This document shows, in pieces, positions 36,979 through 45,784 of a stretch of 64,000 bases of DNA. Position numbers and translations under genes: made by a program. The first letter of the stretch is position 1. Each line of letters opens with the position of its first letter. The notes below the pieces were generated by a model that saw only the letters and a program-made list of their open reading frames with translations, was not told where the DNA came from and did no database searches. Source of the DNA: SIG587 sp045544035 (lineage in GTDB: Bacteria > Bacillota > Clostridia > Oscillospirales > Acutalibacteraceae); NCBI GenBank assembly GCA_045544035.1, contig JAZPYE010000008.1:62001-126000 (forward strand), given 5' to 3'.

Positions 36979-37575
36979 ATGCCAACAAGTTTCAGCCAAA
37001 GCAAAACAAAAGAAAATCTTATGCGCGCCTTTGCAGGCGAATCCCAAGCAAGAAACCGCTACACCTTTGCCGCCTCGATTGCTAAAAAGCAGAATCTTCA
37101 CGTTATTGAGGCTGTTTTCACCTTCACAGCGGGTCAGGAAAAGGAACACGCCGAAATCTTCTATAATTATTTAAAAGACCTTGATGGCGAAAAAATCACA
37201 GTGGACGGTGATTATCCCGTTAATGTGACAAACGATGTTGCAAAGCTTCTTCAGTACGCAAGCGACAACGAATTTGAGGAGTATAGCCCCGTTTATAAAA
37301 CCTTTGGCGATATTGCAAAGGAGGAAGGCTTCCATCAGATTGCTGCAACCTTTCATAATATTGCTGAAATTGAAAAAAGCCATGGTGAACGCTTCGCACT
37401 GCTTAAGGAGCTGCTGGATACAAACAAGCTCTTTGTAAGCGATGTTAAATGCAAATGGATTTGCCTTAACTGCGGTTATGTTTTTGAAGGCACTAACGTG
37501 CCTGAAAAATGCCCTGTTTGCAGCCACGATAAAGGTTATTTTATAAGAGTTGAGCTTGCACCCTACACTAAATAA
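36979..37575 (+). CDS. rbr: Rubrerythrin
   Basis: 198 residues. N-terminal diiron four-helix bundle (AFAGESQARNRYTFAA, TAGQEKEHAEIFYNYL, HNIAEIEKSHGERF) with the Glu and ExxH ligands; C-terminal rubredoxin domain with CLNCGYVFEG and CPVCSHDKGYF. Reduces hydrogen peroxide in the cytoplasm of anaerobes. Preceded by AAAGGAG. Length and domains are complete. Confidence 0.97.
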   Translation: MPTSFSQSKTKENLMRAFAGESQARNRYTFAASIAKKQNLHVIEAVFTFTAGQEKEHAEIFYNYLKDLDGEKITVDGDYPVNVTNDVAKLLQYASDNEFEEYSPVYKTFGDIAKEEGFHQIAATFHNIAEIEKSHGERFALLKELLDTNKLFVSDVKCKWICLNCGYVFEGTNVPEKCPVCSHDKGYFIRVELAPYTK

Positions 37576-37581
37576 ATGCAC

Positions 37582-37610
37582 TTGACAAAAACATTCACGG
37601 GCTATAAAAT
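37582..37610 (+). promoter_or_regulatory. Promoter of nadE
   Basis: TTGACA (37582-37587), 17-nt spacer, TAAAAT (37605-37610), 28 nt upstream of the chosen start. Confidence 0.6.
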
Positions 37611-37637
37611 TTATTTATAGTTAAGGAGTGATTGTTT

Positions 37638-38369
37638 GTGCGCGATTATGCCGTTGAGCTTGAAAACAGAGTTCAGTTTATAAAAAAGCTTTTAGCCGAA
37701 AGCGGTGCTAAAGGGGTTATTTTCGGAAATTCCGGCGGAAAGGACAGCGCCCTTGTGGGTATTCTCTGCAAAAAGGCTACCGATAACACCGTAGGCGTTA
37801 TTATGCCCTGCGAATCAGCACGAAATTTCGGCGAAGATAAGGATGACGGTTTAGAGGTTGCAAAACTGTTTAACATTGAAACGAGAACCGTTGATTTAAC
37901 CGACTGCAAGGCATCGGTTATAAACGCCGTTAAGGATAAAACAAGCCTCAATAATCAGGCACTTACAAACATTGCTCCTCGCCTTCGTATGATAACCCTT
38001 TATGCCATAGGGGCGGCAGAAAATCTGCTTGTTGCAGGCACGGGAAACCGCAGTGAAAGGTATATGGGCTATTTCACAAAATGGGGTGATGGCGGCTGTG
38101 ACTTTAACCCCATTGCCGATTTAAGCGTAAAAGAGGTATATGAATTTTTAGAGTTTTTGGGTGCCCCCGAAAACATTATAAAAAAAGCCCCCAGCGCAGG
38201 CCTTTTTGAGGGTCAAACCGATGAAGCCGAAATGGGGGTTACCTATGCCGCTATTGATAAATATATTGATACAGGCATTGCCACCGACCACGACAAGGCA
38301 ATTATAGACCGCTATCATAGGGTAAGCGAACACAAAAGAAAAATGCCCGCCCTTTATGGCGAGGAATAA
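37638..38369 (+). CDS. nadE: NH3-dependent NAD+ synthetase
   Basis: 243 residues. N-type ATP pyrophosphatase with the P-loop GNSGGKDSALVG (SGGxDS); VVAGTGNRSERYMGYFTKWG-like region (LVAGTGNRSERYMGYFTKWG) and the C-terminal KAPSAGLFEGQTDE are typical of NadE. It lacks the N-terminal glutaminase domain, so it uses ammonia to amidate deamido-NAD+. A GTG at 37638 is chosen since AAGGAG lies 9 nt upstream; the TTG at 37632 is too close. Final step of NAD synthesis. Confidence 0.95.
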   Translation: MRDYAVELENRVQFIKKLLAESGAKGVIFGNSGGKDSALVGILCKKATDNTVGVIMPCESARNFGEDKDDGLEVAKLFNIETRTVDLTDCKASVINAVKDKTSLNNQALTNIAPRLRMITLYAIGAAENLLVAGTGNRSERYMGYFTKWGDGGCDFNPIADLSVKEVYEFLEFLGAPENIIKKAPSAGLFEGQTDEAEMGVTYAAIDKYIDTGIATDHDKAIIDRYHRVSEHKRKMPALYGEE

Positions 38370-38373
38370 GAAC

Positions 38374-38408
38374 AAAAAGAGTAGTTCCAGCGGAACTACT
38401 CTTTTTTT
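38374..38408 (+). terminator. Intrinsic terminator after nadE
   Basis: 15-bp stem AAAAAGAGTAGTTCC/GGAACTACTCTTTTT with AGC loop followed by T residues. Confidence 0.85.
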
Positions 38409-38438
38409 GCAAAGTTTGCGCATTAAACAATATTTTAA

Positions 38439-38467
38439 TTGAAGTTTTTTTATTAATATGCTATACT
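38439..38467 (+). promoter_or_regulatory. Promoter of the GH78-like gene
   Basis: TTGAAG (38439-38444), 17-nt spacer, TATACT (38462-38467). AGGAGG and the ATG follow within 24 nt. Confidence 0.65.
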
Positions 38468-38490
38468 TTCCTTAAATAGGAGGTAATACT

Positions 38491-40962
38491 ATGAAATCCG
38501 AAATTTGCAACATAAAAGTTGAATATTTCTCCGAGCCAATCGGTCTTGATACTAAATTCCCCCACTATTCCTGGGAATTTGTTTGTGATAAGGATAACGT
38601 ATACCAAAGTAAATACAGAATTCAGGTCATTAGTTTTACAGATGAACTGTTTTGGGACAGCGGTTTTGTAGAATCGGACAAGACCTTTTCAGTAAAGCAC
38701 AGCGGAAAAGCCTTAGAGCCTGACACCGAATATAAAGTAATTATAGAGTCGGTGCTTGGGGAAGAACATCTCACAGGTGTAAGCCGATTTAGAACCGGTC
38801 TTATGGATGAGGTTTTCGCCGATGCTCAGTGGATAACAGCGACAGATTTGGCAAATCCCCTTTTCAGAAAAACCTTCTTTATAAATAAACAGCCAACCGT
38901 TGCCACCGCTTATGTTGCTGCCAGAGGATTTTATGAGCTATACATAAACGGCCAAAGGGTTGGGGACAGAATTTTAGCCCCCGCTATGCTTAGCCCAAAA
39001 AGTTTTCCAAACACCTGCGCTGCCGATGCTTATGATGTGACCTCACTGCTAACCACTGATAATAACACCATCGGCATAATGTTAGGAACGGGATATTCCA
39101 TCTCGGATTTCAATCCCTGGGGTTGGGTTTACGAGGGTAAAAAAAGAGCTTGGGCGGCTGTGTCTATACAGTTTAAAGACGGAGACCATATGGTTATAAC
39201 TACCGATGGAAGTTGGTTAACCCATAATGGACCTATCGTTTCATCATCAATATACCACGGTGAAACATACGATAAGAACCTTGAAATTGCGGGTTGGAGC
39301 GAATCATACATAGATACAAACGACTGGACCCAAGCCGCAATATCGGAAATCCAAGAGAATGTTCTAAACACATATACCGCCCCCATACGAAAGCTGAGCC
39401 GCAAAGAATGCACAGAGCTTATAGCCCGAAACGATGCGGTCACCTTCTGCGACTTTAAGGAAAACGGAGCAGGATTCCTTTGTATCAAGATTGCCGGTGA
39501 GCCTGGTGCCAAGGTTATCATCACCCATTCGGAGCATATAAACCCCGATGGAAGCCTTAACACCTTCACAAACCGCAACGCCAAGGCAACCGATGTTTAT
39601 ATTCTTAAAGGTGATGAAACCGAGGTTTATGAGCCTAGATTTACCTACCACTGCTTCCGCTATGCCGAAATCCGCATAGAAGGCACAGCTCAACTTATAT
39701 CCGCCGAAAAGATTACCATTGGTGCCGCGCTTCAAAATGACAGTGATTTTTACTGCGATGACGCTATGATAAAGCGTTTTTACGATAATGCTATGAGGTC
39801 GGTCTGTTCGAATTTTATGAGCCACCCCACCGATTGTGCCGTAAGAGATGAGCGCACCCCCTGCCTTATGGATACTATGGCCTATGAGGAGCTTTGCCTG
39901 CATAGCCTTGATATGCAGGGCTACTACCGCCATTGGCTCAATAATATATATAACCAGTTTGACCCCAACGGCTGCTTCCCTCTTTGGGATGGCGACATTA
40001 TAACCCTTCCAAAGCTTATGGCAGAGCATTACGGTGATGAGGATGTGGAAAGACTCATGTACCCGAGAATGAAATGGGTAGTGGAAAAGAGCTTTGACAC
40101 CTACAAGGAAAACGGTTTTGTTACCACCTTTGGCGATTGGTGCGCCCCCATTGACAACCCTGAAAACGACTACAAAAAATGCTTCCATTTTGGCGGTGAA
40201 GCAGGACTTTGCGCCGCCGTTTACCAGCTTCGTTATCTTTGTGAGCTGTGCGAAAAACTGGGGATTGCCGAAGATAAAAAATATTACTCCGAGCTCATAG
40301 AGTTTTATTTAAATGAGTTCTACGAAAAATATTTCGATGAGGAAAAGTGCTGCTTCTCCGATGGTCAGCAGACCCCGAACCTTGTGGCACTCGGAATGGA
40401 TGTGGCAAAACCCGAACATCGAAAAGGGATTTTAGCTGCCCTTAAAAAGCACATTCGCGAGGTGGATGAATATCGCCACTACACCGGCATTACCGGCACA
40501 AGATTTTTAATTCGCGTTTTGTCACAGGACAAGGAAGGTATGGAAATTCTTGACCGTATGCTCCACGGAACCGAGTACCCAAGCTTCGGCAGACAGGTGC
40601 TTGAATATGACGCCACTACACTGCACGAGCAATGGCTTAATCTTGAAGGTATGATGTCGGGCGACCATCCTATGTTTGCGGGTATTTTTGCCGATTACTA
40701 CCGCATTTTCGCAGGTATCACAGGCAAGGATAATTACAAAGAAATCACCATTGCGCCAAAGCTTTTAGATAGTATAAATGAGCTTCGCTGTACCTTCCAC
40801 TGTGTTCGAGGAAAAATAAGTGTAGATGTGCAAAAGAATTCGGACAAATATTTTATTGACGCTGTAATTCCTCCCAACTGCACAGCAACGCTAATAACAC
40901 CCGATGGCGAGAAAATCCTTCTCGGCAACGGAAAATACACAACAAAAAAAGAGCGGTTTTAA
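38491..40962 (+). CDS. Alpha-L-rhamnosidase-like glycoside hydrolase (GH78)
   Basis: 823 residues, no signal peptide. An Ig-like N-terminal domain is followed by the rhamnosidase N domain (PLFRKTFFINKQPTVATAYV, GFYELYINGQRVGDRILAPA). The (alpha/alpha)6 catalytic domain carries HPTDCAVRDERTPCLMDTM and FGDWCAPIDNP. The C-terminal beta domain includes MMSGDHPMFAG and CTFHCVRGKISVDVQ. In classical GH78 the motif reads DxxxRDERxGWxGD; here the Gly-Trp-x-Gly part is PCLM, so substrate may differ from rhamnosides. Probably a cytoplasmic hydrolase of imported glycosides. Next to galK. Confidence 0.82.
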   Translation: MKSEICNIKVEYFSEPIGLDTKFPHYSWEFVCDKDNVYQSKYRIQVISFTDELFWDSGFVESDKTFSVKHSGKALEPDTEYKVIIESVLGEEHLTGVSRFRTGLMDEVFADAQWITATDLANPLFRKTFFINKQPTVATAYVAARGFYELYINGQRVGDRILAPAMLSPKSFPNTCAADAYDVTSLLTTDNNTIGIMLGTGYSISDFNPWGWVYEGKKRAWAAVSIQFKDGDHMVITTDGSWLTHNGPIVSSSIYHGETYDKNLEIAGWSESYIDTNDWTQAAISEIQENVLNTYTAPIRKLSRKECTELIARNDAVTFCDFKENGAGFLCIKIAGEPGAKVIITHSEHINPDGSLNTFTNRNAKATDVYILKGDETEVYEPRFTYHCFRYAEIRIEGTAQLISAEKITIGAALQNDSDFYCDDAMIKRFYDNAMRSVCSNFMSHPTDCAVRDERTPCLMDTMAYEELCLHSLDMQGYYRHWLNNIYNQFDPNGCFPLWDGDIITLPKLMAEHYGDEDVERLMYPRMKWVVEKSFDTYKENGFVTTFGDWCAPIDNPENDYKKCFHFGGEAGLCAAVYQLRYLCELCEKLGIAEDKKYYSELIEFYLNEFYEKYFDEEKCCFSDGQQTPNLVALGMDVAKPEHRKGILAALKKHIREVDEYRHYTGITGTRFLIRVLSQDKEGMEILDRMLHGTEYPSFGRQVLEYDATTLHEQWLNLEGMMSGDHPMFAGIFADYYRIFAGITGKDNYKEITIAPKLLDSINELRCTFHCVRGKISVDVQKNSDKYFIDAVIPPNCTATLITPDGEKILLGNGKYTTKKERF

Positions 40963-40978
40963 CCGCTCTTTTTTGTTA
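40941..40978. terminator. Bidirectional intrinsic terminator
   Basis: Inverted repeat around AAAGAGCGGTTttAACCGCTCTTT with A tract before and T tract after. Shared by the convergent GH78 and galK genes. Confidence 0.85.
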
Positions 40979-42247
40979 TTTCACTTCATATCCGCCAACC
41001 GAGCGAATTTTAAGGGGGATGCAGGAATCCTTGCCAAAAACGGCCTCGATTTCTGATTTATAGTTTTCAAAGCATTCGTTTTTAACATAGCACTGAATTG
41101 TGCCTGCAAATCCGCCGCCGTGAACGCGGCAAACGCCGCACTCCCCGAGAATTTCCTCGGTTAAGGCAATAGCAAGGGTTATTCCCTGTTCTGCCGAATT
41201 GGTAGCGGAATAAACATTTTGAAGGAAACGGTAGGATGAATCACCCGATGCCTTAACAAGCTTTAAAAAACCCTCAAAATCTTTTTCTTTAAGAAGAACC
41301 TTTTGATTTTCTGCGCGGGCATCCTCATTAAAGAAATGAAGGGCGCGCAAAATTGCCCTGTCGCAAACCTTGCCTTTAAGTTCGGGCAGTGATTTTTTAA
41401 ATTCCTCAAAGGAAACATCCCTTAAAAAGTCCTTACCAAAATAATTTGCAACCGCCTTGCAGTCAAGGGTTATGTCGGCATAATCTTGGGTTAAATCGGC
41501 GTGGTTGCCGCCGGTGTTAACAACGCAAAGGGTGTAGCCCGAAGCGCTTAAATCAAAATCAACCTTTTCGGCCTTTGGAGATGCCGGGTCAGCAAAGTCC
41601 ATTGCCGTAAAACCGCCAAAGGAGCAGGCGCACTGGTCTAAAAGTCCGCAAGGCTTGCCGAAATACTCCCTTTCGGCTCTTTGGGAAATGAGAGCAACCT
41701 CCATCGGAGAAAGTTTTGATTCGTTGTAAAGGCAGTTTAAAACCGTGCAAACAAGCACTTCAAAAGCGGCAGATGAGGAAAGACCCGAGCCCTTTAAAAC
41801 ATTAGAGGTTGTGTAGGCATTAAAGCCGCCAACGCTGTAACCCTTTTCCTTAAAAAAGGCGCAAATTCCGCGAACAAGGGAAAGCGAGGTTCCCTCCTGC
41901 TCTTTTTTATAGGAAATATCGGCTAAATTAATAATATCAGTACCAAAGCCCTCAGATTCAATGCGAATAACTCCATCATCATTCTTTGAAGCAACGGCAA
42001 TAACATCCATATCGGCAGCGCCCGCCAGCACTCTGCCGTGCTGATGGTCAGTGTGGTTGCCGCCGATTTCGGTTCTACCGGGGGCGCTGAAAAGGCGCAC
42101 CTCTCCCGCCTCACCAAAGGTGGCGCAAAAGCTGTCACAGGCGGACAAATAACGCTTGTGGGCCTCAGCTGTGTCTTTATAAAGCAGAGAGAAGCTTTTA
42201 TCAAACTTCCCCTGCAAAATTTGAGTTTTAATTTCGTTTACAGTCAT
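40976..42247 (-). CDS. galK: Galactokinase-family GHMP kinase
   Basis: 423 residues, longer than the usual 380-390 because of an about 30-residue N-terminal extension. Motif 1 reads FSAPGRTEIGGNHTDHQ; canonical galactokinases have GRVNLIGEHTDY. The ATP loop LKGSGLSSSAAFEVLV and the motif 3 region CRVHGGGFAGTIQCYV are present, and CGLLDQCACSFGG supplies the catalytic Asp. Expected reaction: ATP-dependent phosphorylation of galactose at C1. The E-to-N change at the sugar-binding GEHTD site leaves the exact sugar open. Downstream of ackA in the same direction, 12 nt apart. Confidence 0.85.
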   Translation of the reverse strand: MTVNEIKTQILQGKFDKSFSLLYKDTAEAHKRYLSACDSFCATFGEAGEVRLFSAPGRTEIGGNHTDHQHGRVLAGAADMDVIAVASKNDDGVIRIESEGFGTDIINLADISYKKEQEGTSLSLVRGICAFFKEKGYSVGGFNAYTTSNVLKGSGLSSSAAFEVLVCTVLNCLYNESKLSPMEVALISQRAEREYFGKPCGLLDQCACSFGGFTAMDFADPASPKAEKVDFDLSASGYTLCVVNTGGNHADLTQDYADITLDCKAVANYFGKDFLRDVSFEEFKKSLPELKGKVCDRAILRALHFFNEDARAENQKVLLKEKDFEGFLKLVKASGDSSYRFLQNVYSATNSAEQGITLAIALTEEILGECGVCRVHGGGFAGTIQCYVKNECFENYKSEIEAVFGKDSCIPLKIRSVGGYEVK

Positions 42248-42259
42248 TATTTTCTTTCC

Positions 42260-43447
42260 CTATTTAATAAGTGCCAAGGTATCTCTTGCAATGGCAAGTT
42301 CTTCGTTGGTGGGAATAATGTAAACATTAACCTTGGAATCATCGGTGGAAATTTTAATTTCCTTACCTCTTACCTTGTTTGCCTCGTAGTCGCACTTAAC
42401 GCCGAGGAATGCAAGGCTATCACAAATGTAGGCACGAAGCTCAGCATCGTTTTCGCCGATACCGCCTGTGAAAGCAATGGCATCAACACCGCCAAGAGCT
42501 GCAATGTAGGAGCCAACGAATTTAAGAATCTGATAACGCTGCATATCAATTGCAAGCTGTGCGCGCTCATTACCCTGCTGGGCAGCGGCAGCAACGTCAC
42601 GGTTATCGTTAGAAACGCCCGAAATGCCGAATACACCTGATTTTTTGTTGCAGATGTTGGACATTTCATCGGGTGTTAAGTTTTCCTTGTTAGCAATAAA
42701 GGTAACAGCCGAAGGGTCAAGTGTACCGGTTCTAGTGCCCATCATAAAGCCATCAAGGGGTGTAAAGCCCATTGAGGTGTCAAAGCACTTGCCATCTTTA
42801 ATTGCGGTAATTGAGCAACCGTTGCCAAGGTGGCAGGTGATAACCTTTTTATTGCGGTCACCTTCAATATCAAGAACACGGTCACCGACAAAATGGTGAG
42901 AGGTGCCGTGTGCACCGTATTTACGAACCTGATATTTCTCATAGTACTCATAAGGCAGAGCATACATGTAAACCTTGGGTTCCATTGTCTGATGGAAAGA
43001 GGTATCAAAAACTGCAACCTGAGGAATTTCGGTGCCAAAGGTTTTAATGCAGGCTCTGATTGCCAAAACGTGTGCAGGGTTGTGAAGAGGAGCAAGCTCG
43101 CCAAGAGCATCAATATCCTCAAGAGCCTTTGGTGTGATGATGGTGGATTTTGAGAAGATGCTGCCGCCCTGAACGATGCGGTGACCGATTGCGGAAATCT
43201 CATCAAAGGAGTCGATAACCTTTGCATCACTCTTGGTCATTGCATAAACAACGGCCTCAAAAGCCTCACTATGGGTGGGCATAGGAATTTCTGCGGCATA
43301 AACTCGACCATCAGCCGCGGTATGCTTAATGGCGCCTGTAACACCGATTCTTTCACAAAGACCCTTTGCAAGAACACTCTCATCGGTCATATCAATAAGC
43401 TGATACTTAAGTGAAGAACTGCCTGCATTAACAACGAAAATTTTCAT
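42260..43447 (-). CDS. ackA: Acetate kinase
   Basis: 395 residues. MKIFVVNAGSSSLKYQLID, the HRIVQGG motif, VFDTSFHQTM, HGTSHHFV, CHLGNGCSI and FTGGIGEN are all classical AckA signatures. Converts acetyl phosphate and ADP to acetate and ATP, an energy step of fermentation. ATG at 43447 is selected over the GTG at 43456 because AAAGG lies 8 nt upstream. No pta gene is in the window. Confidence 0.97.
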   Translation of the reverse strand: MKIFVVNAGSSSLKYQLIDMTDESVLAKGLCERIGVTGAIKHTAADGRVYAAEIPMPTHSEAFEAVVYAMTKSDAKVIDSFDEISAIGHRIVQGGSIFSKSTIITPKALEDIDALGELAPLHNPAHVLAIRACIKTFGTEIPQVAVFDTSFHQTMEPKVYMYALPYEYYEKYQVRKYGAHGTSHHFVGDRVLDIEGDRNKKVITCHLGNGCSITAIKDGKCFDTSMGFTPLDGFMMGTRTGTLDPSAVTFIANKENLTPDEMSNICNKKSGVFGISGVSNDNRDVAAAAQQGNERAQLAIDMQRYQILKFVGSYIAALGGVDAIAFTGGIGENDAELRAYICDSLAFLGVKCDYEANKVRGKEIKISTDDSKVNVYIIPTNEELAIARDTLALIK

Positions 43448-43587
43448 TTTAATCACCTTTACCTAAATTTTAAATACAGTATTGAACAAGCTTTGAACTT
43501 GTGATAAAATAATACTGACATACACTTATATATAATATCCCAAATGTAATATTTTTTCAAGGGTTTTTGGAAAAAAGAGGTGTTTTT

Positions 43588-44766
43588 TTGAATATTGCAG
43601 GTATTATAGCCGAATTTAACCCCCTGCACAATGGGCATAAATATTTAACCCAGCAGGCAAAAAAAGAAAATGATGCCGTTATTGCCGTTATGAGCGGAAA
43701 CTTCGTTCAGCGTGGCGACACTGCGATTTTCTCAAAATTTGACCGCGCCAAAGCCGCAGTTCAAAACGGTGTTGATTTGTGCATTGAACTGCCCACCCCC
43801 TGGGCAATGGCAACGGCACAAACCTTTGCCGAGGGCGCCGTTCAAATTATGAATAGCCTTGTGTTTGTAAACTCCCTTTATTTCGGCAGCGAATGTGCCG
43901 ACATTGACCTGATAAGCCGCACCTCTCAAATTTTCAGCGATAAAAATTTCCGTGACCTTATCACCTCTCAGCTTAAAAACGGCGTAACCTTTGCAACAGC
44001 CAGGCAAACGGCGGTAAGCCGAATTGATGAGCGCGCCGCCCATATTCTTGCCAACCCCAATGATATTTTAGCAACCGAATATATAAGCGCATTAAACCGC
44101 TTAAACAGCGCAATAAAGCCATACTGCGTTAAACGCCAAGGCACTGCTCACGACAGTAATGAAGCAAAGGGAAATTTCCTTTCGGCCTCTAAGCTTCGTT
44201 CCCTTATTTTAACAGATGAAATTGATGCAATAAAACCGTTCTGCCCCGAAACATCTTTTGAAATCATAAAGAATGCAAACGTGTCGGATATAAGGCGAAT
44301 TGAAACCGATATTTTAGGAAAGTTAAGGCGTGCCCAGCTTTCGGATTTTCGCAACCTCCCCGATATTAGCGAGGGCATTGAAAACCGCCTTTTTGCCGCT
44401 GCGAAGAGTGCCACAAGCCTTGAGGAACTTTACTCCCTTATTAAAACAAAGCGCTACACCCTTTCCCGAATTCGCCGCCTCGTTTTATCGGCATATCTTG
44501 ATTTAAGGGCTGATTATTTAAAAGCTCCCCCACCCTACGCCCGCGTTTTGGCATTTTCCAAAAAGGGTGAGGAGCTGATTAAAATTTTTAATTCCATTAC
44601 CAAAATCCCCCTAGTTATGCGTGCGGGTGATTTTGAAAAGCTGGGTGACACAGCAGGCAAAATTTTTGCCGCCGAAAGAAACGCCACCGACCTTTACGCT
44701 TTATCCCTTAAAACTCCCCTGCCCTGCGGCACCGAGTTTACCGAAATGATTTACAAGGAAAAATAA
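43588..44766 (+). CDS. tmcAL: tRNA(Met) cytidine acetate ligase TmcAL
   Basis: 392 residues. The N-terminal nucleotidyltransferase signature GIIAEFNPLHNGHKYL (HxGH type) with MSGNFVQRGDTAIFSKFDRA and LCIELPTPWA is diagnostic. In Bacillus this enzyme activates acetate with ATP and makes N4-acetylcytidine at the wobble position of elongator tRNA-Met. Start is a TTG at 43588, 7 nt after AGAGG; an upstream TTG at 43567 lacks a site. Divergent from ackA, which supplies or consumes acetate. Confidence 0.93.
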   Translation: MNIAGIIAEFNPLHNGHKYLTQQAKKENDAVIAVMSGNFVQRGDTAIFSKFDRAKAAVQNGVDLCIELPTPWAMATAQTFAEGAVQIMNSLVFVNSLYFGSECADIDLISRTSQIFSDKNFRDLITSQLKNGVTFATARQTAVSRIDERAAHILANPNDILATEYISALNRLNSAIKPYCVKRQGTAHDSNEAKGNFLSASKLRSLILTDEIDAIKPFCPETSFEIIKNANVSDIRRIETDILGKLRRAQLSDFRNLPDISEGIENRLFAAAKSATSLEELYSLIKTKRYTLSRIRRLVLSAYLDLRADYLKAPPPYARVLAFSKKGEELIKIFNSITKIPLVMRAGDFEKLGDTAGKIFAAERNATDLYALSLKTPLPCGTEFTEMIYKEK

Positions 44767-44796
44767 AGAAGCAGCCTACAAGCTGCTTCTTTATTA
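44762..44796. terminator. Bidirectional intrinsic terminator
   Basis: AATAAAGAAGCAG/CTGCTTCTTTATT stem with 8-nt loop; overlaps the tmcAL stop and the end of the convergent lipoprotein gene. Confidence 0.8.
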
Positions 44797-45249
44797 TTTA
44801 TACTCAGCAACGAAGGAATACCGTTTTCCTTTAGTTATCACTACTTCCTCGTAGTTACCTTTAACGGCCTTATCATCCTCATAAAGCACCCAGGTGCAGC
44901 CGTTTGTTTCATCGGCCTCAACACCTATAATTGTTGTTATGGGCTGGCCGTAGCCTGAAGTAATCATTCCCATTTCTCTGAGCGCCCCGAGAACATAGGT
45001 TAAACTAGTGTTGATTTTAAATCTTTGAACGGAGTCTTTAGGGTCAATACATTCAAAGTAAAAAGAAGTCTTTCCTGTGCCGATGATGTTGTAATACTCA
45101 TCGCCAAAGGGTGAGGCATTCTCTTCGCTCATATAACTTACGTTGCTCTCCTCATTCTCCGCATTTTGCTTTTTTGAGCAACCGCAAATCAAAGCGCCGC
45201 AGGACAGAATAATGACAAAGCAAAGACAAATTGATAAAAACCGTTTCAT
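44794..45249 (-). CDS. Lipoprotein with DUF4430-like domain
   Basis: 151 residues. MKRFLSICLCFVIILSCGAL followed by ICGC is a lipoprotein signal with lipobox, so the mature protein is anchored by Cys on the outer face of the membrane. The remaining part (SLTYVLGALREMGMI, then CTWVLYEDDKAV and ITKGKRYSFVAEY) resembles the DUF4430 / transcobalamin C-terminal fold found in secreted Clostridia proteins. Start: ATG 45249 fits the signal peptide; the GTG at 45261 is 3 nt from AGAGG and less likely. Ligand unknown. Confidence 0.75.
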   Translation of the reverse strand: MKRFLSICLCFVIILSCGALICGCSKKQNAENEESNVSYMSEENASPFGDEYYNIIGTGKTSFYFECIDPKDSVQRFKINTSLTYVLGALREMGMITSGYGQPITTIIGVEADETNGCTWVLYEDDKAVKGNYEEVVITKGKRYSFVAEYK

Positions 45250-45325
45250 AAAAAACACCAACCTCTTTATTTAACAAACTTAGTTTAGCACAGTTTGCCA
45301 CTAAAATCAACCACCGTATTTTCCC

Positions 45326-45353
45326 TTGCAAATGGAATAATTTGTGGTATAAT
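45326..45353 (+). promoter_or_regulatory. Promoter of the DtxR-type regulator gene
   Basis: TTGCAA (45326-45331), 16-nt spacer, TATAAT (45348-45353). Probably also drives the P-type ATPase. No DtxR-like palindrome was seen here. Confidence 0.65.
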
Positions 45354-45390
45354 ATATAATGTATATTTATGTGCAAGGAGGTTTAAAACA

Positions 45391-45756
45391 ATGAATTTAC
45401 AAGAATCGGGCGAAATGTACCTTGAAACCATTCTGATTTTATCCAAAGAGAAGCCATCCCTGCGTTCCATTGATATTGTTGAACATTTAGGTTATTCAAA
45501 GCCCAGCGTCAGCCGTGCGGTTAATCTTCTTAAAAACGGCGGATTTATTTCCGTTGATGATAATTCCTTCATAACACTTACCGAAACGGGCACAGAAATT
45601 GCTCAAAAAATTTACAACCGACACACGGTGCTCACAGCATTTCTCGAAAAGCTTGGAATTGAGCACGCCACAGCCGATTTTGATGCCTGCAAAATTGAAC
45701 ATGTGATTTCTGATGAATCCTTTGATGCAATTAAGAAATTTTACGAAGGCCTATAA
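45391..45756 (+). CDS. DtxR/IdeR-type metal-dependent transcriptional regulator (short form)
   Basis: 121 residues. Winged helix-turn-helix (IDIVEHLGYSKPSVSRAVNL) and truncated dimerisation domain; the SH3-like third domain is absent. Ligands align with DtxR rather than MntR: Met9 in EMYLETI, and Cys100-x-x-Glu103-His104 in DACKIEHVIS, plus His78. That pattern suggests Fe(II) sensing; MntR has Asp and Glu at the corresponding positions. AAGGAGG precedes the ATG. 28 nt upstream of a P-type ATPase. Possible targets include the feoAB boxes at about 56.2-56.5 kb (inference). Confidence 0.85.
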   Translation: MNLQESGEMYLETILILSKEKPSLRSIDIVEHLGYSKPSVSRAVNLLKNGGFISVDDNSFITLTETGTEIAQKIYNRHTVLTAFLEKLGIEHATADFDACKIEHVISDESFDAIKKFYEGL

Positions 45757-45784
45757 AATTTAATGCTTTTTGGAGTGGTTTTTT

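Noticed and set aside
39364..40188. Minus-strand open frame opposite the GH78-like gene (274 codons)
   Set aside because: Antisense shadow of an enzyme with clear domain signatures; no RBS and no family match.
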